This document shows, piece by piece, positions 14,999 through 22,604 of a stretch of 29,997 nucleotides of DNA. This DNA is from an uncultured Bacilli bacterium (GTDB lineage: Bacteria > Bacillota_I > Bacilli_A > RF39 > UBA660), in NCBI GenBank assembly GCA_944332375.1, contig CALVJU010000097.1, forward strand, positions 1 through 29,997, written 5' to 3'. Within the stretch, counting starts at the first letter, position 1; every line of letters begins with the position of its first letter. Made by a program: the position numbers and the translations under genes. The notes under the pieces were generated by a model. That model was not told where the DNA came from, did no database searches, and saw only the letters and a list, made by a program, of their open reading frames with translations.

Positions 14999-17173
14999 TC
15001 ATCTTCCTTTCGTCAAACTAGTAAGTTCTCGATAGAATTTATTTTGTTTACTACATTCTTTCATTTGTCCAAGAATTGTGTTCAAATCATCCTGATTTAA
15101 ATTTTTCACTACATTGGAAAGTAATATTTCGCGTGGGGAAATTCCATTCATTTCTTTTCGATAAACTTTTCCGATTCCACGTGTTGATACGATGTGATGG
15201 ATTTTAGAAATATTTACTGCATCTCGAAAAGCCCACATAAATTCTAAGACATCAAAATCTGGGTAAAGATGCCTTTCTAGAGTTCGATCATAATCAACGG
15301 AGATAATATCAAATCGATCAAGAGTCGCTGCATCTAGTGTATTTCTTCCCACGTAATCTAAATCTGCCCCTGTTCCAAAAGTATTAGCAGCCGTAATGAT
15401 ACGAAGATCCGGATTCACATCGATATGTTTATGTGGAAACGTCATATAATGATTTGCTAGGACAGAGTTCAATATAATCAACGCATTGGCATCTGAAGCA
15501 TCAATTTCATCAAGGAAGAAAACGCCTCCTTCTACACAAGCATCATAAAATTCTGTGCCGTGATATACTCCACCAGCGTCCATATATCCTGTTAATTTAA
15601 ATTCATCAGAAGCATTATTTATATACCTCATTTTTACTCCTAAAGCATCTGCTACTTGCTGGACAATGACATTCTTTCCACTACCTGCAGGGCCCACTAA
15701 CATAATAGGCTCCCCTAACTGTGCATAGGTTAAGACTTGATCGAACTTTTCGTGATAATAAATATCATCTGACTGTTGTTCTCTATTTTGATTTATAATA
15801 AATGGAGTTTGTTGCACTGACGCTATTGTAGGACTTGGATTTTCTTCTGGTTGTTCTGGCTCAGTGCTGATGATTATTGAATCTTCTGTAGTATATGATG
15901 TATTATCTAATGAACTTGATGGTTCTTCTGAAGTATATGATGTATTATCGAATGAATCTGATGGGTCACCTGAGGAATGTGATATATTATCTTTTCTTTG
16001 TTTCTCATTTTGATATTCAGATAGTTTTTGTTTCAATTGTTCTAACTGCCCATGTAGTTGATCAAGGCGATTCGACATTCCATCATCTGACCTATTATTT
16101 TTTAAATATTCATCTATTTGTTGCATTAAACTATCCCATTTTTTATCAAATTGATCCATTCTTTCTTCCATTATGTTTTGAATTTGCTTTTCTAATTCTT
16201 CACTCGAAATATCTTTTTCCGACTGTTGCTCCATTCCATCAGATTCTTTTTGAGCTAGATTATGTTCTGTATCTTTCTCCGGCTCTTTTGACGGTTCTTT
16301 ATCTTCTTCAAACTCTAATGGTAGTTTTAATTCTTCCCACAAAATACCTTTTTCTGACTGTTTTGACGGTTCTTTATATTTTTTAAGCCATAATGGTTGT
16401 TTTGATTTGTTTACTTGTCTGTCTTCGGACCAGTAGTTACACACATCATTAAGAATCGTATAGTTTATCATACAAGTGTTTGTCTCTAGTTTAGATATAT
16501 TATCACCACAAAATACTTTTAGTAACTCTGGATGATTAGAATACATGAGTTCACAATTATCTCTTGATTGGCCATAATATAATTGAGTATTTTCGCCATT
16601 TCCTATTGTTAATGCGATCCAATTTACTGGACATTGATTTTCTTTCACCTGGTTTACAACCTTGTAATCTGTTACAATCACTCCGCAAAAAGGAATATCA
16701 AAAACCCTTTTAAGTGAATCCAACCCAGTCCAGACCAAATAAACATCATCATGAAAATAACGATAGCAATCATAAATAAAATATCTCTTAAGTAATTTAT
16801 CTATAGTGGATATATCTTCCTCAGTCTGTACAAAATCATCATCTTCACGTGCTTGCCATTGATAGAGGTTATTCAATTCATTTCTATCGAAACTACTTAC
16901 TGCATAGAACAAATTACCACTCACATCGTCGTGGTCAAAGAGTTCACCGGTATCAATATATGTTAATGCAACTGTTTCTGTATTTTGTTGCAAAGAACGT
17001 ATAGAGAAAAACACACCATTCTCATCCGTATCTGTATTTATATTCATACTTTGAATCCCACAAGTTTTACCAAAAAATATCCTTAATTCATTCTCTACTT
17101 GTTTTATTTTTGACTGATCTCCAATATTTTTACATGCCAAAAAAATTGGCAGTTCTTTTTTGTTTTGTTTCAT
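14999..17173 (-). CDS. CobS/MoxR-like AAA+ ATPase with long N-terminal extension (724 aa)
   Basis: MoxR-type AAA+ proteins act as chaperone-like remodelling ATPases, usually with a vWA partner. The AAA+ module fills residues about 470-640: Walker A G-P-A-G-S-G-K-N at 494-501, Walker B VFFLDEID at 551-558, sensor 1 in T-A-A-N-T-F-G at 594-600, and candidate arginine fingers Arg610 and Arg620 in the Y-V-G-R-N-T-L-D-A-A-T-L-D-R-F run. Residues 1-250 are an unrecognised mixed domain. Residues 265-335 are Glu/Lys/Ser-rich with repeated E-P-S-K and S-E-K units, 335-395 form a coiled coil, and 395-431 hold a 14-residue repeat. The start has GGGGG nine bases upstream and a strong promoter at 17212-17239. 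It is co-transcribed with the vWA-like gene and follows the 944-aa gene. The fused N-terminal domain makes it much longer than plain CobS/MoxR proteins (about 300-350 aa). Confidence 0.85.
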   Translation of the reverse strand: MKQNKKELPIFLACKNIGDQSKIKQVENELRIFFGKTCGIQSMNINTDTDENGVFFSIRSLQQNTETVALTYIDTGELFDHDDVSGNLFYAVSSFDRNELNNLYQWQAREDDDFVQTEEDISTIDKLLKRYFIYDCYRYFHDDVYLVWTGLDSLKRVFDIPFCGVIVTDYKVVNQVKENQCPVNWIALTIGNGENTQLYYGQSRDNCELMYSNHPELLKVFCGDNISKLETNTCMINYTILNDVCNYWSEDRQVNKSKQPLWLKKYKEPSKQSEKGILWEELKLPLEFEEDKEPSKEPEKDTEHNLAQKESDGMEQQSEKDISSEELEKQIQNIMEERMDQFDKKWDSLMQQIDEYLKNNRSDDGMSNRLDQLHGQLEQLKQKLSEYQNEKQRKDNISHSSGDPSDSFDNTSYTSEEPSSSLDNTSYTTEDSIIISTEPEQPEENPSPTIASVQQTPFIINQNREQQSDDIYYHEKFDQVLTYAQLGEPIMLVGPAGSGKNVIVQQVADALGVKMRYINNASDEFKLTGYMDAGGVYHGTEFYDACVEGGVFFLDEIDASDANALIILNSVLANHYMTFPHKHIDVNPDLRIITAANTFGTGADLDYVGRNTLDAATLDRFDIISVDYDRTLERHLYPDFDVLEFMWAFRDAVNISKIHHIVSTRGIGKVYRKEMNGISPREILLSNVVKNLNQDDLNTILGQMKECSKQNKFYRELTSLTKGR
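15881..15991 (-). repeat. 42-bp coding repeat (14-residue unit, nearly three copies) in the AAA+ gene
   Basis: Residues 395-431 read as DNISHSSGDPSDSF, then DNTSYTSEEPSSSL, then DNTSYTTED. The units are in frame and lie in the acidic, Ser/Thr-rich linker between the coiled coil and the ATPase domain. The last two units are also very similar at DNA level, which indicates recent duplication. Confidence 0.8.
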
Positions 17174-17211
17174 ATTATGCTATCCCCCATGATACATTAA
17201 TTTTATTTACT

Positions 17212-17239
17212 ATTATGACATAATTATTTCTTTTGTCAA
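17212..17239 (-). promoter_or_regulatory. Promoter of the AAA+ / vWA-like gene pair
   Basis: On the minus strand a perfect -35 TTGACA (plus 17234-17239), a 16-bp spacer and -10 CATAAT (plus 17212-17217) with TG one base before it. The leader is about 30 nt. The two-gene unit can therefore be expressed separately from the 944-aa gene upstream; the 128-bp gap has no strong terminator that I can see. Confidence 0.75.
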
Positions 17240-17301
17240 GAAAAAAACTGTTATGTTACTGTTGATTACTGAAATCATTTTATTTTCCAACACCTACGAC
17301 A

Positions 17302-20136
17302 CTATCGTCTTTTAACGAAAGTATCTTCTTTTTCCAATAATATAGTATCTAATATTTTATTATACTCTTCATGTGCTCTAGGATCGATACTATAGATATT
17401 TGAATCGGTACTTCCATCTTGATAAATTAGTATATACCAATCTTTGCTGTGATAAATTTGTTTTACACGTTTCAATTCTTCCTTATTTATCTGTGGCAAG
17501 TCTAAATCATATTGAATGGAATGAATCAATAATTCAGCATCAAATAAATCAGAATTACTTTTTATATCAATTTTGCTGATAGATGGTCTTTCATCTAAAT
17601 AAATTGGATTTTGGATATGGTTATTATCTTCAATATGAAAATCATCTTCTTGATATAGTACGTATTGTTTTACTCTTGCATCACTATAAATTTTATTATT
17701 CACAAAGTCACTATTTGGAACAGGACTAAACTCTTTTAAAAGATTTTCTGAAGCTATATAAGGATATTGTTCTATGAAGTCATATTTTAAATCGGTGTTA
17801 TTCCTTCCAATGGTTGCCATCTTGATCCTTTCATCAAATCTTTCCATTGATTTGGACTGTGCAACAATTTTACGGATTGCCTCGACATAACACTCTGATA
17901 ATTCAGAATCATTTCTAACCGCCTCAACATTATCAAAACATATAATATTTCCATCACGCCACACCCAACTCTGTGCGATTACTATACCTCTATCAAAAAC
18001 AACAAAGACTCTACCATTATTGGAAATCATCGCATGTTTTAAAGAAGTACGGGATGCTCCATCTAGTAAAAAACAACAATTCGTTCTTTTCCCAACCGTT
18101 AATGTAAGAGGATCATCTAAATCTAGCATTTCATAATCATAGCGATTCAACTTACCACTTACTTTAGGAATATTACTTTTATAACGCTGTTTCATGACTT
18201 CATACCATTTTATATTTTCATTCACTACTGAATTATTTGGTAAATAAATCAATTGACTCATTAATCGATAATAATTAGGAGAGAACCCAAAATCAAGAAA
18301 TCTACTATATTTATATAATCTTAAAATTTTTGGTAATGTTCTACTATTTTCTTGAAGATGATTTATGAGACGATTATAGTTATTATAAATTTCTGAAAAT
18401 AATGTATAAGCATCTGAACCTTTCTCTTTACGCTTAAATACCTTCATATACATACGAATAAACTTTTGATTTAAAATGAGATCTCCTGATTCATCATAAC
18501 GTATATTGTGAATATCAATCGTATCAAATAAATGCTCTAATTCATTGATTCTATCAAGACTTTTAAGCACTACTTTGGATTTTTCAAAGCCAAAAATAAA
18601 GTAACACTTCATGAGTAATAAATGATACTTTTGTTTTTCTTCACTGTTCATTTCTTGATAAAAATGATCAATCATTCTATTTAACTGAAAAAGATGTTTC
18701 ACATTTACATTTTTTATTTGCTCTTCTGTTATTTGATTACAATCAAATTGCCAATACCGCATTTTTAAAAATACAAGCATCTCTTTTACTGACTCTAATT
18801 TTGAAATAGCATAAATATGGTTTCCATCAACATATTTCAGAAATAATTGATACAGGTACTTATCATAATCATTATTTTCAATGTTAAATTTTTTTGCAAA
18901 ATGTTGGTAGAATATGGAATACAATTTTTCTCTTACTTCAGGTTGTTTTCCTTTCATGAAAGAGATATAGTCCTTTGTAAATGGAGATTTTATACTATCT
19001 ATAATCGAAATATTAGTATGATTTTGTAACCTTTTAATGAGTATGTTTTCTAACACAGGTGTCAGATCATCATAATATGCATCAATCTTCCATAAATGGT
19101 CAATATCATTGGTTAACAATAATTCTTTTATGTGAAAAAATGGTAAACTTGATTCTTCACTTTTAAATAAATCAAAATCATTACAAATGATAAAGCTAAT
19201 ATCACTCCGTATTATACGAAATATTTTATCAATTTCTTCCACTGAATAAAATTTCTGATAATCAGATATATGTTTTATTAGTACAGCAATTTTCGTCTGC
19301 TTGAAAAACTCTGTGAAATTAAGATTAATTTTTTTAGAATAATATTGCAAAAAATTTTCTTGGAATTTTTCATTTCTATTTATTTTTTTCATCTCATTCT
19401 TTAACAATTGTCCATGATCATCAATAAATTGTAAATGTTGAAATACATCTTTGTCAATCAATAATTCTAGATACTGATTCGTTAATTCATCTGGCAATAC
19501 AGAACCAAATAAATAAAGTTGATTTAAACTGCATTGCTCAATATTTTTCGTAAAATATTGATAGCAAAAGTTTAAACAATCCTTACTTTCAAATATTTTG
19601 TTTTCACTTTGAACATAATTAAAAAAATAAATACCCATTTCCAGTGAATGAACAATGTTATGTTTATCCATTAGCTTTAACAATTCCACAATATTATTCC
19701 AATTTTCTTCGACTAATTGATAAAAGTTTTCTCTATCATAAAATATTCTTTTTGCTTCCGGATATATTTTTAATACAACATCTAACATATCGCAAGTAAT
19801 GATATTCTTATTTTTTTCTATTTCTAATAAGTAATTCATAATGTCGTCAATCCGTTCATGGATGATATCAATATCTTTTTTTATAAACTTATAAAAATCT
19901 TCATTGGTAGAATCTTTTTTAAAAAATTCTATAAATAAATATTTAATCTCATCAAAGTCAATTGCAGAAACAGGTAATTCGTCATTCGTGATTGCTATCA
20001 TTTTATTTTTAATCGCTACCTTTTCCTGATCTCTGTATTTTCGAGTCCATAATAAATTTTTCTGTTTTGCAGAGATCATGTTTGATAGCAAAACTGTTGA
20101 AACGCAGTTATCAAAACACTTTTTTACTGTCAGCAA
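17302..20136 (-). CDS. Large unknown protein with distinctive C-terminal Cys-Cys domain (944 aa)
   Basis: Not recognised with confidence. Residues 1-650 are helical, rich in Lys, Ile, Asn and Phe, with no clear motif. Residues about 670-790 form a compact alpha/beta-looking domain: DLDDPLTLTVG, then R-T-N-C-C-F-L-L-D with Cys687 and Cys688, a S-L-K-H-A-M block, V-F-V-V-F-D-R-G-I-V-I-A-Q-S-W-V-W-R, and C-F-D-N-V-E-A-V. The strand order and the final D-N-V-E strand recall GNAT acyltransferases, but this is a weak guess. The C-terminal 150 residues contain a polar linker, then a small domain ending in D-W-Y-I-L-I-Y-Q-D-G-S. The start is TTG at 20136, seven bases after GGAGGAG. A nearer out-of-frame ATG gives only a 10-codon frame. 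It has its own extended -10 promoter. Its place upstream of the AAA+ pair suggests it is the system's effector or target. Confidence 0.75.
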   Translation of the reverse strand: MLTVKKCFDNCVSTVLLSNMISAKQKNLLWTRKYRDQEKVAIKNKMIAITNDELPVSAIDFDEIKYLFIEFFKKDSTNEDFYKFIKKDIDIIHERIDDIMNYLLEIEKNKNIITCDMLDVVLKIYPEAKRIFYDRENFYQLVEENWNNIVELLKLMDKHNIVHSLEMGIYFFNYVQSENKIFESKDCLNFCYQYFTKNIEQCSLNQLYLFGSVLPDELTNQYLELLIDKDVFQHLQFIDDHGQLLKNEMKKINRNEKFQENFLQYYSKKINLNFTEFFKQTKIAVLIKHISDYQKFYSVEEIDKIFRIIRSDISFIICNDFDLFKSEESSLPFFHIKELLLTNDIDHLWKIDAYYDDLTPVLENILIKRLQNHTNISIIDSIKSPFTKDYISFMKGKQPEVREKLYSIFYQHFAKKFNIENNDYDKYLYQLFLKYVDGNHIYAISKLESVKEMLVFLKMRYWQFDCNQITEEQIKNVNVKHLFQLNRMIDHFYQEMNSEEKQKYHLLLMKCYFIFGFEKSKVVLKSLDRINELEHLFDTIDIHNIRYDESGDLILNQKFIRMYMKVFKRKEKGSDAYTLFSEIYNNYNRLINHLQENSRTLPKILRLYKYSRFLDFGFSPNYYRLMSQLIYLPNNSVVNENIKWYEVMKQRYKSNIPKVSGKLNRYDYEMLDLDDPLTLTVGKRTNCCFLLDGASRTSLKHAMISNNGRVFVVFDRGIVIAQSWVWRDGNIICFDNVEAVRNDSELSECYVEAIRKIVAQSKSMERFDERIKMATIGRNNTDLKYDFIEQYPYIASENLLKEFSPVPNSDFVNNKIYSDARVKQYVLYQEDDFHIEDNNHIQNPIYLDERPSISKIDIKSNSDLFDAELLIHSIQYDLDLPQINKEELKRVKQIYHSKDWYILIYQDGSTDSNIYSIDPRAHEEYNKILDTILLEKEDTFVKRR

Positions 20137-20197
20137 TGGTCATCTCCTCCATTATTTCTTTCCATTGTTTCACCAATCATCACTTTTCTTGCTATGT

Positions 20198-20206
20198 ATT
20201 ATATCA
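20198..20206 (-). promoter_or_regulatory. Extended -10 promoter of the 944-aa gene
   Basis: On the minus strand TGATATAAT (TG, one base, perfect TATAAT) lies about 60 bp ahead of the TTG start; the -35 region is poor. The leader of about 55 nt carries the ribosome site GGAGGAG at 20144-20150. Confidence 0.7.
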
Positions 20207-20226
20207 CAATTCTTCTTTCAGACTCT

Positions 20227-20252
20227 AAAAAAAGAAAGAGTACTTCTCTTTC
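20227..20252 (-). terminator. Terminator of the trpS-PepSY operon
   Basis: On the minus strand GAAAGAG pairs with CTCTTTC (plus 20246-20252 and 20234-20240) around a 5-nt loop, followed by seven T. It begins at the base next to the PepSY gene stop codon. Confidence 0.92.
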
Positions 20253-20792
20253 CTAATGATTCCTATGATCTTTATCAGATTCTAAAATGGTTCCATCACT
20301 TGCTCTAATTTTATAATCATACTCTGTTTCTCCTGATACAAAATCAATCTCATAAACAAGAACATGATCATCATAATCTGTTTCTACACGTAGATTTATT
20401 ACTTCATCTTCTGTCACTTGTGCATCAGAAAGTGCTACTTGTTTTGCTTCTTCACTTGTTAATTCGCCTAGTCCTTCCACAGATGGAGCGGGAGTTGGAG
20501 AATCTGTTGCTGGTATGTAATCCGTTTGGACTACATCTCCCTTTTTGCCATCCAATTTAAACTCATAATCTTGATTATCATAATAAACATCTACTTCATA
20601 TAATCCGGAATCAAGATCTAATTCTATCTTTTCAAAGTAAAGATCTTCTTCTTTTACATTCATTTCTTTTGCAATTTCTGCTTTTACTTCTCCATGACTT
20701 AAATAAGTCATTTTAAAGTAAAGAAATACTGCGAATAAAATAAGAACAATGACAAGCACGATTGCCAAAGCAATTTTCGTTTCTTTTTTCAT
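20253..20792 (-). CDS. Membrane-anchored PepSY-domain protein (179 aa)
   Basis: PepSY domains are small extracytoplasmic modules, often near peptidases or in propeptides, with a proposed inhibitory or sensing role. Here a signal-anchor helix at about residues 6-27 is followed by two PepSY-like units: residues about 32-90 (A-E-I-A-K-E-M-N-V-K-E-E-D-L, then Y-E-V-D-V-Y-Y-D) and about 108-175 (T-S-E-E-A-K-Q-V-A-L-S-D-A, then V-Y-E-I-D-F-V-S-G). A Pro/Ser/Thr linker joins them. The protein is acidic and predicted to face outward. A GGTGA site precedes the ATG. The gene begins 10 bp after trpS, so it is read from the trpS promoter; no functional link between the two is known to me. Confidence 0.85.
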   Translation of the reverse strand: MKKETKIALAIVLVIVLILFAVFLYFKMTYLSHGEVKAEIAKEMNVKEEDLYFEKIELDLDSGLYEVDVYYDNQDYEFKLDGKKGDVVQTDYIPATDSPTPAPSVEGLGELTSEEAKQVALSDAQVTEDEVINLRVETDYDDHVLVYEIDFVSGETEYDYKIRASDGTILESDKDHRNH

Positions 20793-20802
20793 ATTTCACC
20801 AA

Positions 20803-21783
20803 TTATCTTTCTAACCCCATTTTTTTTGCCATATCTTGATATTTATTTTTTGCAATCTTTCTTGATTTGGCAATTCCTTGATCTAATATATGATCTAATT
20901 CATTACTGTGTAATAATTCATGGTATCTTTCTTGAATTGGAAGTAATGTTTCCACTACTGCATCTGCAACTTTCTTTTTAAATGTTCCATAATTTTCCCC
21001 CTGAAATTCTGTTTCAATCTCATCAATTGTCTTTTCTTTCAATGCTGCATAAATATTCATTAAGTTTGAAATACCAGGTTTCTTTTCTTCATCAAAATGA
21101 ACACTCATTTCTGAATCTGTTGTTGCCCCCATGATCTTTTTACGAATTGCATTTTCTTCGTCTAACATTAAGATTACACCATTTGGATTCTCCTCAGATT
21201 TACTCATCTTCTTTGTCGGATCTTTTAAATCTTTTATTTTTGTTCCTGTTTCAGAAATCAATGCTTCAGGAATTACAAAGGTGTCTCCATAATTCTTATT
21301 AAAGCGAATTGCAATATCACGGGCCAATTCTACATGCTGTTTCTGATCAATTCCAACTGGAACAAGATCGATATCAGCATATAAAATATCTGCAGCCATC
21401 AGTACGGGATATGTCAATAATCCTACAGAGAAATTACTATGTTGTTTCGATTTCTCTTTAAATTGAATCATACGAGAAGCTTCTCCGTAATAAGTGGAAC
21501 ATTCCAATAACCATGAAATAGCGGGAATAAATTCGTTTTCTGATTGTAAATAAATTAAATTCTTGTTTGGATCAATTCCACATGCGATATAAAGAGCTAA
21601 AAAATCTCTAATTCTACGTCTTAAATCACTTGGATTTTGTGGAACGGTTAGAGCATGCAAGTCAGCGACAAATAAATAAGAATCGTATTGATCTTGCAAT
21701 TGTTTCATCTGTTTGATTGCTCCGATGTAATTACCAAGAGTTAATTCTCCGGTTGGTTTTAATCCTGTTAATATTTTCTTCAT
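20803..21783 (-). CDS. trpS: Tryptophan-tRNA ligase (326 aa)
   Basis: Charges tRNA-Trp in the cytoplasm; a class I synthetase. The N-terminal P-T-G-E-L-T-L-G-N-Y block (residues about 10-19) is the HIGH-equivalent motif and K-K-M-S-K-S near residue 195 is the KMSKS loop. The G-I-D-Q-K-Q-H-V-E-L-A-R-D block characteristic of TrpRS is also present. The length matches bacterial TrpRS. A strong GAGGAG site precedes the ATG. The leader is short (about 20 nt), with no T-box-like structure, so tRNA-dependent control is not evident. It heads a two-gene operon with the PepSY gene. Confidence 0.97.
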   Translation of the reverse strand: MKKILTGLKPTGELTLGNYIGAIKQMKQLQDQYDSYLFVADLHALTVPQNPSDLRRRIRDFLALYIACGIDPNKNLIYLQSENEFIPAISWLLECSTYYGEASRMIQFKEKSKQHSNFSVGLLTYPVLMAADILYADIDLVPVGIDQKQHVELARDIAIRFNKNYGDTFVIPEALISETGTKIKDLKDPTKKMSKSEENPNGVILMLDEENAIRKKIMGATTDSEMSVHFDEEKKPGISNLMNIYAALKEKTIDEIETEFQGENYGTFKKKVADAVVETLLPIQERYHELLHSNELDHILDQGIAKSRKIAKNKYQDMAKKMGLER

Positions 21784-21808
21784 GGTTATCTCCTCTTTCT
21801 ATAAAATC

Positions 21809-21837
21809 ATTTTATCACAGATCCCTGTGGGAAGCAA
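21809..21837 (-). promoter_or_regulatory. Promoter of the trpS operon
   Basis: On the minus strand -35 TTGCTT (plus 21832-21837), a 17-bp spacer, and -10 TAAAAT (plus 21809-21814) with TG one base ahead. The spacer contains the small palindrome CACAGGGATCTGTG. Confidence 0.75.
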
Positions 21838-21862
21838 CTCAAACAGGAATGCTTATCCTCTT

Positions 21863-21900
21863 CAAAAAAAGAAACAATGACTATATCAATCATTCTTTCT
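21863..21900 (-). terminator. Terminator of the tcdA-smc-ylmH operon
   Basis: On the minus strand AGAAAGAATGA pairs with TCATTGTTTCT (11 bp, one mismatch) around a 9-nt loop, followed by a run of T. It touches the stop codon of the S4-domain gene and lies ahead of the trpS promoter. Confidence 0.85.
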
Positions 21901-22604
21901 CATTCAAACAAATATTTCCTTATTTCTAAAATAATTCGGTTCTTTTTTGTTTTCCCTTGGCATTCTCCAACTTGATATTTTCCAAATTTTCTAATAGAGA
22001 AAATATCTCCTTCTTTTACATTCATACTTCCTGTAAGAACTGTCTCATCCATATAACGAATCCATTCTTCATGGAATAATTCTTTTACTTTACTTCGACT
22101 AAACCCAGTAATTTGACTTACAATGTGATCCAGCCGATAACTTGAAACAAGTAGAATATGGGAAGCCAAAGCTGGTTGATAATCATCTAAATCATGAAGA
22201 TGAGCCACCTTCAAAGTTACCGAGTATCTTCCTACTTGGCGAAAGTTTTCTAAGAGATAATCCTTGTATTTCGCATCTACATACATATAATAGCGATTCT
22301 CATACTGAATAAAATCACCAAGTATTTTAGAATCGAGTTGTAGAGAAAAGAAACTTCCTAATAACATTTGATGAGTAAGTAAAGCATCCGTCTTTATTTC
22401 TAAAAGAGAAACCTTAGGACGTGTTTTACTATAAATAACGCGATCTTGATGTCCAAAATAAGAATATACTTGATAAGAAATATGATTCTTATCAAGTAAT
22501 TGTTTTAATATCTTTTGCTCTTGCAAATTTAAAAAGCCACTACTCTTCCCTCTTTCAATCTGATCCATTTGATGAATCAGTGCCATGTGGGATTTTTTAT
22601 CCAT
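21900..22604 (-). CDS. ylmH: S4-domain RNA-binding protein, YlmH type (234 aa)
   Basis: YlmH proteins bind RNA and ribosomes; recent work in Bacillus ties the family to ribosome-associated quality control. Visible here: an N-terminal half with the family-like G-F-L-N-L-Q-E-Q-K-I-L block (23-33) and G-H-Q-D-R-V-I-Y-S (51-59), then a C-terminal S4 domain from about residue 155 (S-Y-R-L-D-H-I-V-S, then G-F-S-R-S-K-V-K-E-L, V-K-E-G-D-I-F-S-I-R-K-F-G-K). The length is slightly below the Bacillus protein (about 257 aa). The ATG overlaps the end of smc by 8 bp. In Bacillus ylmH sits in a division cluster, so the smc linkage here is different. Confidence 0.8.
   Translation of the reverse strand: MDKKSHMALIHQMDQIERGKSSGFLNLQEQKILKQLLDKNHISYQVYSYFGHQDRVIYSKTRPKVSLLEIKTDALLTHQMLLGSFFSLQLDSKILGDFIQYENRYYMYVDAKYKDYLLENFRQVGRYSVTLKVAHLHDLDDYQPALASHILLVSSYRLDHIVSQITGFSRSKVKELFHEEWIRYMDETVLTGSMNVKEGDIFSIRKFGKYQVGECQGKTKKNRIILEIRKYLFE

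Noticed and set aside
15895..16386. Plus-strand 163-codon frame opposite the AAA+ linker
   Set aside because: It mirrors the repeat and acidic linker of the coding strand and shows no family-like pattern of its own.
17222..17320. Terminator after the 944-aa gene
   Set aside because: The repeated CAGTAA/AACAGT sequences are direct, not inverted, and the only hairpin (ACGA with TCGT) is too short and lacks a T run.
21815..21828. CACAGGGATCTGTG palindrome as a trp operator
   Set aside because: The arms are only 5 bp and no second copy was noticed; with a single site this could be chance.
21784..21899. T-box riboswitch upstream of trpS
   Set aside because: The region holds only a terminator of the previous operon and a promoter; no T-box sequence or antiterminator pair is visible and the leader is about 20 nt.
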